In this document: piece by piece, positions 58,073-64,000 of the stretch
How the letters are laid out: the number at the start of each line of letters is the position of its first letter
How positions within the stretch are numbered: the stretch's first letter is position 1
Assembly (NCBI GenBank): GCA_015680685.1
Contig: MNCI01010461.1
Coordinates: 274,934-338,933, forward strand
Length of the DNA stretch: 64,000 nucleotides
Direction of reading: 5' to 3'
Origin: Gnetum montanum
Taxonomy: Eukaryota; Streptophyta; Gnetopsida; Gnetales; Gnetaceae
Notes under the pieces: generated by a model
Told to the model about the DNA's origin: nothing
The model's input: the letters and a program-made list of their open reading frames with translations, nothing else
The model's database searches: none
Position numbers and translations under genes: made by a program

Positions 58073-59271
58073 ATTGGCCCCTCTTTGTTGATGCTTGGAG
58101 GAATCGACCCGAGAAGCGTCGACAAAGAAGTGCAAAACACCACAAGCAACTTGATAAAGACATTGCCCGCTGCCACTTGACGAGACATCATCGCACCGTG
58201 TTCATAGTACATGGGATCGGGTAAGTGAAATTTGTAACTAGTGGGAGGAAAGAGATCGTGGGGATTGACAACTACTGGAGGAACTGTGCTATGAACAGGG
58301 AATGCTTGGGTATGTGGCATGCTGATCCGTATCAATAGCTGGGATTTTAGCAAACACGGAGTGCATACACACGATGTGCATCCCTTGGCGGAACAAGGCT
58401 CTTGGTTAATGTTCAAGAGAATTTGTTGGCGAGGCCAAAGCTACGGGAGGATGCATTACATTATTTGGGAGAATAGGGCCCATGTTTAATGTTCAGAGGG
58501 AACTTGTTGGCGGGGAGCCAAAGCCATGCAACTAGGTGCTTCCTAACCGATTTGGACATGATTGCTTGGTTTTGGGACAACTGCCTTCCCACCTGGGGTT
58601 TGTATGGAAAGTGCCAGCATTTTTTTTTCGCGTTGATCTTGTACTCATGCTCAGGTGTCAGGCTATGTGTCGCAACTACTATAATGTGTTGCAGTGTGCC
58701 ACAGTGTGCTCGTTTGTTTTGAATGTACTGGATGTGTCCAGGGTGTGGCTGAATAGAATGCATTGGTGAAGGGATAGGGAATTTTATCAATGGACGGGCA
58801 TATACTGGTGAATGGTTTGATTTAGTCTCGCCGGGTATGCTGTGAACATTGTCTTATCTTGCTACTTGTGACGAAATGCATTCTTGTGTGAAACTTCTGG
58901 GTGTCATCCTGTAAACAAAACTTCGAGGAGACAAGAAAAACCATAAGTGAATAGATGAGCTTAGACTTACACGGCGACCGATGGCACAGAGATGCTGAAG
59001 GATGGCAAGCACTATATGTAGATGACAGCAGTACTGATAAGGGAAATTGATTGCAAGCAATGCAATGAAGCTGATGGATGATCATGGCGGCGGATTGATG
59101 TGCCAGAGGTGAACTTGCCAGTTTATAGTCTTGGCAGACTATCATGGATTAGTTTTATTTCATAACCCGTCGGACATTGCCTGTTTAGCGTTGTGGCGGA
59201 CGTTACATTGCCAGTTTCTAGTCTTAGCGGACTATGGAGAGACAAGCTAGTTTATAGTCTTAGCAGACCCT
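58073..59271 (-). other. 3' region downstream of integrase
   Basis: No recognised gene. A minus-strand open frame (58416-58009) with a product containing PPTSYKFHLPDPMYYEHG and a repeated segment around GAACTTGTTGGC/GAATTTGTTGGC (58421 and 58501) are present. Three units of TAGTTTATAGTCTTAGCAGAC type occur at 59115-59265. The frame could be decayed cargo or chance; it runs into the candidate LTR. Confidence 0.4.
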
Positions 59272-59456
59272 GTGGTATCAATTTATACTCGTAATTCCAG
59301 GACTTTTCTGTGGTATCAGTTTATAGTCGTAATTCTAGGACTTTTCTGTGGTATCAGTTTATAGTCATAATTCCAAGACTTTTCTGTGGTATCAGTTTAT
59401 AGTCGTAATTCCAGGACTTTTCTGTGGTATCATTTTATAGTCGTAATTCCAGGACT
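59272..59456. repeat. Five tandem 38-bp repeats
   Basis: Units start at 59272, 59310, 59348, 59386 and 59424. Each is GTGGTATCAGTTTATAGTCG followed by TAATTCCAGGACTTTTCT, with one to three changes. They lie about 20 bases left of the integrase stop codon (59478). Tandem repeats downstream of pol are common in Tat/Ogre elements. Confidence 0.9.
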
Positions 59457-59477
59457 TGCACGTACCTAAGTTTATGT

Positions 59478-60639
59478 TCAAACATAGAACGATTTTAGGT
59501 ATAAATGATTTGTCGGATTGGCAAACTCATTTCCTTCCATTTCGGTGAGCTTGAATGCACCATTATCGAATGCTTTGATGACCACGTAAGGCCCTTCCCA
59601 GTTGGCTGAGAATTTATCCGGGTGTTCCTGAACGGCTTTAAGCACAAGGTCACCTTCTTTGATAGGGCGCTTGTTGATCTCGTGCCGATGTCGCTGTTGT
59701 TGTTGCTTTTGGTACCATTTGATTTGGTCAAGTACGCGCGCGTGTTCTTCTTCCGCCTAATCGAGGTCAATGATACATAGATTATTGTTTTGCTCATCAT
59801 TGAGGAGTCCAGAGAGTGTGATCCTTAACGATGGTACCTGTAATTCTAGAGGTAAAACAGCTTCTGAATCATAAATGAGACTATACGGCGTTTTACCTGT
59901 TGACGTTCGGTGTGTGGTGCGGTATGCCCACAATGCGTAGATTAATTGCTCGTGCCATTTCCTTTTACTCTTGGTTAGCATTTTCTTAAGTATTGTAATG
60001 ATCATCTTATTTGTTGCTTTTGCTTGCCCATTGCTCTGAGGGTAGTAAGGGGAGGAAAACGAGTGTTTGATCCCTAGACTATCACAAAAAGTTTGGGTTT
60101 CAGCACTGCTGAACTGTGGCCCATTATCAGTGATAATTATCATGGGAATGCCAAAACGGGTTACTATGTTTTCAAGGATGAAATTACACACATGTTTAGA
60201 TGTGGTTTTTCGAAGTGGAGTAGCTTCTACCCATTTTGTAAAATATTCGGTTGCAGTGATGATGAAACTATGCCCTGCAGAAGATGAGGGTGTTATTAGG
60301 CCGATAAGGTCCAATCCCCACTTTCGAAAGGACCATGTTATTTGCGCTGTGTGCAATTCGTTTAGTGGTACATGTATTAAGTTACTATGCTTTTGGCAAG
60401 TGTCGCATGTTTTAACCTTGGAGAGACAGTCATATTCCATATGCGGCCAATAATAGCCTAATCATCTTATTTTCGTGGCCATGGCTTTTGGCGCTATGTG
60501 TCCTCCACATAGCCCCTCATGTACCTGATTAACAATTGTTTGGGCATCAATACTACTGACGCATGTTAGCAGTATGCCTTTGTAGGATCTGCGACACAAT
60601 GTGTCGCCTACCAAGGCGTACTGCCTAGAACATTTTCGT
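59478..60639 (-). pseudogene. Integrase of the minus-strand Tat element
   Basis: Inserts element DNA into the genome. The zinc finger HEGLCGGH...CDTCQK spans about 60545-60395. The core has WGLDLIG (first Asp), TDNGPQF (second Asp, about 60125) and NGQAKATNK, where the catalytic Glu reads Lys (AAA at 60018-60020). Spacing from the second Asp is exactly 35 residues, so this is the DD35E position. The C-terminal module NWEGPYVVIKAF...MEGNEFANPTNHLYLKSFY is of Tat type. The stop is TGA at 59478-59480. An in-frame TAG lies at 59757, and TGA/TAG stops near 60460 and 60670. Confidence 0.88.
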
Positions 60640-61689
60640 ACGGTGTCCTTTTGCGCATTCGTTAGATGTCACGGTGCTTCACCGTGTAGAAGGTATTCTT
60701 TTATATCATCGTACCATTCTACCGCGTGTGTTGTACTAACAGATGCAATTGGCAATGCATTAAGGGTGTCGGTGATTGGTTCAGCGCAACTAGTTATGGA
60801 GCTTGGCAATGTGTGAAACATGTCAGGTGAGATATTCAATGCTAAGGTTGCCAACGCATCTGCAATAGTATTGTCATTTCTGGAAATGTGTTGCACGTCT
60901 GTACTTTCGAATTGCCCTATTAAGTGTTTTGCCAAATCGCAGTATGGTTGTAAATGTTGAGCTTTACATGTGTAGACTTCTGTGACTTGGTTTAGGACTA
61001 GTTGTGAGTCGCCTCTGACTACTAGCCATGTGATGTCTGAAGCCAGCGCTGCCGCGAGACCTCTAAGGAGACCTTCGTACTTTGCTATGTTATTCGTACA
61101 ATGAAAGTTGAAGCAGTAGGCAAAGGGTCAGATCTCCCCGGAGGGATAGGTAATGACAGCGGCTGCACTTCCCCCTCGAGAGGTGGATGCTCCATCGAAG
61201 TTTAGAGTAGCATCATAGTCCTCGGGCACTGTATCTATTGTGTTTACATTTTCATCTGGGAATTCTGGCTCTATAATCACTTGGTCACGCATTGGTGATG
61301 CAGCCATCTGATTTGCTATGGCTTGACCCTTGACCGATGATTGCGCTATGTAGTGCAGGTCAAACTCAGCTATCATGGCTTTCCACTGGGCTATCCGACT
61401 CGTTTCGTAGATGTTTCCTGTTATAGCTCTCAGCACATTGTCCTTGCAAATTATGTAAACCTGGCTATGGAAGAGATAATGTCGCCACTTTCTTAAATAA
61501 AATACCAAAGCTAAACACGACCTCTCCACGTCGTTGTACCTTTTTTCGTGGGCAACTAATGCATGGCTCAAGTAATACATAGGGACTTCGGTTCCGTCAT
61601 CTTGTTTCTGGCAAAGCATAGACGTGATTGACGATTCTGAAGTGGCAATGTAGATGTAGAACGGTTTATCATTTTGGGGTGGATAAACT
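60640..61689 (-). pseudogene. Dual RNase H of the minus-strand Tat element
   Basis: Two RNase H domains in series. The first (about 61675-61290), FYIYIATSESSITSMLC...LALVFYLRKWRHYL, is the original Ty3 type, and its first catalytic Asp is absent. The second (about 61221-60800) has LNFDGASTSRGGSAA, KYEGLLRGLAAAL, VVRGDSQLVLNQV and ISRNDNTIADALATLA, with Asp, Glu, Asp and Asp all kept. This is the archaeal-type RNase H acquired by the Tat lineage, where the original domain decayed (established knowledge). One TGA splits the second domain (about 61127). Confidence 0.85.
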
Positions 61690-62929
61690 GTAGGTAGTCG
61701 GGCAAGTGCTGTTTTGATGATTTTGAATGCTTCTTGGCACTGCGGAGTCCATTCAAAATGGGCATTTTTACGTAACAGATGATTCAAAGGTCTGAGTTTG
61801 TCTGTCAATTTTTCTACAAAGCGCCTGATGAATTGCAGTCTACCTTGTAGACCTCGGAGTTCGGTAAGGTTGCTCAGGGGTTTCAGGTTTGTTATGGCTT
61901 TAACCTTATCGAGGTCTACTCGTATCCCTGCTTTAGAGGCTATGAATTCGAGCATTTTGCCTATTTTGACGCCAAAGTCAAGGTCTTGTACATGTTGTTT
62001 GGTCGTTTTTGACTTAACTACGATATCATCCACATAATCGTTGAGCGACCGTAGCATATAATCACTAAAGATAAACGTCATGGCTCTTTGATATGTGGCC
62101 CCTGCGTTCTTGAGACCGAAGTGCATCATGGTGTAACAAAAATTTCCTCATGGGGTCATAAAGGTTGTCCGCAGTTGGTGTTCCGGGTTGATGCGTATTT
62201 GGTTGTATCCTGAAAAACCATCCATAAAAGATAGCAAGGCATGTCCGGTAGTCGAATCAACGAGTTGGTCGATGCTGGGTAGGGAAAAGTCATCTTTATG
62301 GTTGCTACATTTAGATCTCGGAAGTCAATGCATAAGCGAATGCTTCCATTTTTCTTCAAGATGATTACCATGTTTGACACCCACTCAGCATAATCAACGA
62401 CCTAAATGAAACTAGCTTGGTAAAGCTTGGTGATCTCATTACGAACTGCCAATGCCACCTCGGGTCTAACTTTTCGTGCCTTCTGTTTGACCGATCTTAG
62501 TTTGGGGTCGAGGATAATATTGTGTTGGACAATTCTAGGGTCTAGCCCGGGCATGTCCGTATAGGACCAAGCGAATGCTTTCATGTTTTCCCTAAGTATG
62601 TTCTCAATGTCTTTCACTAGTTGTGGTGGCAGTAATGTGCTTAATTTTAATACTTTGATTTCCCCATCATGCATGGTAATGGGGGTTTCAGCTAACGGGT
62701 CTTCGGTGATGTTTTCGGCCTCTATGTCAAGGAATTTCATCGTACCTTCATAATCGTCTGTGGTTTGCCATGTTGAAGCTATGAACATGTCGTCCGTTGG
62801 CGAACCTAAGTTGATGCAGTTTACATTAATGTTCCGCGTGATGTGGCCGTATGGTCCATCGATGATCAACGGTGCGGTTAAATGCGGGCAGTCCATTGAG
62901 CTTGCTCTTGCCAATAAATGGAGAGCCAT
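61690..62929 (-). pseudogene. Reverse transcriptase of the minus-strand Tat element
   Basis: Starts at ATG 62929 (MALHLLARASSMDCPHL). The upstream module DIEAENITEDPLAE...FAWSYTDMPGLDPRIVQHNI matches the plus-strand copy at 56114. RT blocks follow: MVIILKKNGSIRLCIDFRDLN, MVFQDTTKY (decayed), MMHFGLKNAGATYQRAM and the catalytic YVDD (about 62019-62047). One frameshift lies between 62929 and 62129 near 62390, and another near 62290. Downstream of 62129 the frame is open to RNase H. The start is plausible but a spliced upstream exon would be expected in an Ogre-like element. Confidence 0.85.
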
Positions 62930-63548
62930 GTGAGCAAAGGAGGAGGATCATTTTGTGTCTTTTAGTAAACTATGTGTATGTGCATGATGGTGGATTATCG
63001 TCACACCTGGACGCATGGCAATTTAAGGCCATACCGGGTCGTCACCAGATGGGGAAATGGCAATTTAAGGTCGTACCGGGCCAACATGGTGATTTAAACC
63101 AGCGTAAATGTGTAAAATGGGGTCCATGGAGAGACCAGGATGCAATAATATTTGTTTTTAATTAATTTTATCATTTTTGGTTAAATTTTGACGAAAGAAA
63201 TAAGCAAAAAAGGCAAAAGGTCAAAAGAAACGGAGCAACGGTGGCATAAGCGGTGGCGGCGTCAGCGTCAGCGTCATCGGAGTGCTATATAAAGGAACAA
63301 GGGGTCCATTTGTTTTACTTTGAAAGTGACATCGTAAGCGACAGAGCGCCACCTACTAAAGCGTAAGCGTAAGCGTAAACCTGCCTCCCAGTGTAGACGC
63401 CTACGAGAGACCCTAGCGTAGACGCCTAAGATTAAACCCCAGCGTAGACGCGGAGTGCCTTAGCGTAGATGCCGAAGAGTAAACCTGCGAGTGGCAGCGT
63501 TAACAGTTGCTCAACGTAAACTTACATCGACAGCGTAGACTATTCGAG
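62930..63548 (+). promoter_or_regulatory. Divergent promoter between RT and the cargo exon
   Basis: On the plus strand TATATAAA lies at 63286-63293. Just upstream (63260-63276) CGTCAGCGTCAGCGTCA gives three TGACGC motifs on the opposite strand, as-1/bZIP-like. Downstream, 63355-63540 is a GCGTA-rich leader (GCGTAAGCGTAAGCGTAA, then repeated AGCGTAGACGC). The ATG of the exon at 63549 follows. A direct repeat (ATGGCAATTTAAGG) is at 63017-63085. The layout suggests a self-contained gene promoter. Confidence 0.55.
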
Positions 63549-63674
63549 ATGGGCATGGGGAAGGAAGTGGAGGGCCATGGAAGGAAGGGTCCCGACCTGA
63601 CCTTTGCAGAAGAGATGGAGGCCATGCTGTACAGCCAGGCCGAAGATCCCATCGTGGCCCATGACGTCCTACAG
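63549..63674 (+). CDS. First exon of a divergent cargo gene
   Basis: ATG at 63549 opens a 42-codon exon (MGMGKEVEGHGRKGPDLTFA...) without stops, ending CAG|GTAGGC, a good splice donor at 63675. The exon-1 donor of the antisense gene in the other Tat element is also GTAGGC. It starts about 255 bases after a TATA box and runs away from RT, at the same place relative to pol as that antisense gene. The protein start shares no clear wording with MALKVRGKNAKL of the other gene. The remaining exons are beyond or near the window end. The product is unknown. Confidence 0.5.
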
Positions 63675-64000
63675 GTAGGCTTTGATTCCTGCCTCTGTTG
63701 TTGTTTCTATGCTATTTTTTTTTTAGCGTAGACGGTCTCGACGTATACACTGAGCGTAGAAGGTTTTCAGCATAAGGGTTTTCGGCATATACGCCGAGCG
63801 TAACTGTAAAGCGTAGACAGTTTTATTGGCGAAATGTTTGTCAGTGTAATTTATTTATCGTTCTGTTTATGGTGTACACGCTGAGGGTTTGCTCAGCGTA
63901 TACACTAGGCGTGCGTGATCGCCTTTACAGCCTTGACTCAATTTTCACATCTCTGGCGTAGACTACTTACGCTGAAAGCGAACTTGGGCGTACACGCCGA
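63675..64000 (+). other. Putative intron with GCGTA motifs
   Basis: After the donor site the sequence contains a T run, then GCGTATACGC-like motifs (GCATATACGCCGAGCGTA at 63787, GCGTATACAC, GGCGTACACGCC near the end) resembling 57630-57660. No further exon can be fixed before the window ends. Confidence 0.45.

Larger units (their letters stand above)
56857..64000 (-). mobile_element. Second Tat element, minus strand, inserted into the first
   Basis: Starts at 56857 inside the RT of the first Tat element. It contains a candidate 3' LTR, a long 3' region, pol on the minus strand and, upstream of RT, a divergent promoter with a first exon. Gag, protease, primer site and the other LTR must lie beyond 64000. 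Dual RNase H and the integrase tail place it in Tat. It is the youngest layer here: its pol keeps the frame from 62129 to 59478. Confidence 0.7.

Noticed and set aside
59272-59456. GTGGTATCAG in each 38-bp unit as tRNA-Met primer sites
   Set aside because: It lies inside a tandem repeat after integrase, not next to an LTR end; the resemblance is chance.

Overview
The window is plant nuclear DNA from a large, repeat-packed genome. It is built almost entirely from decayed, nested reverse-transcribing elements: Ty3/gypsy LTR retrotransposons of two lineages plus one endogenous pararetrovirus. A 429-base run of N (34830-35258) and a single N (33491) mark it as a draft assembly. I see no intact host gene, tRNA, rRNA or CRISPR. 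A seed plant with a large genome, possibly a gymnosperm, fits, but the species cannot be named from this sequence. Decay is mostly premature stops where CGA or CAA/CAG would become TGA or TAA/TAG, with few frameshifts, as expected of methylated transposon DNA.

1-35 kb holds pieces of one LTR family. Its LTRs begin TGATGAG and end CTCATCA, and its primer-binding site (PBS) matches tRNA-Asp. Element I (about 471-7832, +) has gag, protease, RT, RNase H, the N-terminal integrase finger and a 3' LTR. A second 3' half follows (8391-10534). Its LTR is split by an endogenous caulimovirid-like pararetrovirus (10738 to about 17950), which starts at an initiator-Met PBS and carries movement protein, coat protein with zinc knuckle, protease, RT and RNase H. 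From 19.3 to 27.9 kb lie minus-strand gag copies, LTRs, a fragment of an extra ORF, and an inverted LTR pair. 28-35 kb is mostly anonymous AT-rich DNA.

35879-44405 is a complete non-autonomous member of the family. It has two LTRs, a 5-bp target duplication (ATAAG), a tRNA-Asp PBS, a 655-codon gag, no pol, and a second large ORF behind its own TATA box. The extra ORF resembles the plant transposon-protein domain followed by coiled coils. It sits inside an older gag.

45.5-64 kb holds two Tat/Ogre-type elements. The plus-strand one has an LTR, a tRNA-Asn PBS, gag-protease and the start of RT. Between protease and RT lies a 4-kb antisense, multi-exon gene (55624 to 51542), with a HAD/FCP1-phosphatase-like part, a transposon-protein-like part and coiled coil. 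Its RT is cut at 56856 by a minus-strand Tat element whose pol (RT, decayed RNase H, second archaeal-type RNase H, integrase) is the best-kept coding region here. That element also has a promoter and first exon diverging from its RT (63286-63674), which suggests antisense cargo genes are a recurring feature. GCGTA-core motifs, including an array of the palindrome GCGTATACGC, run through both Tat elements.
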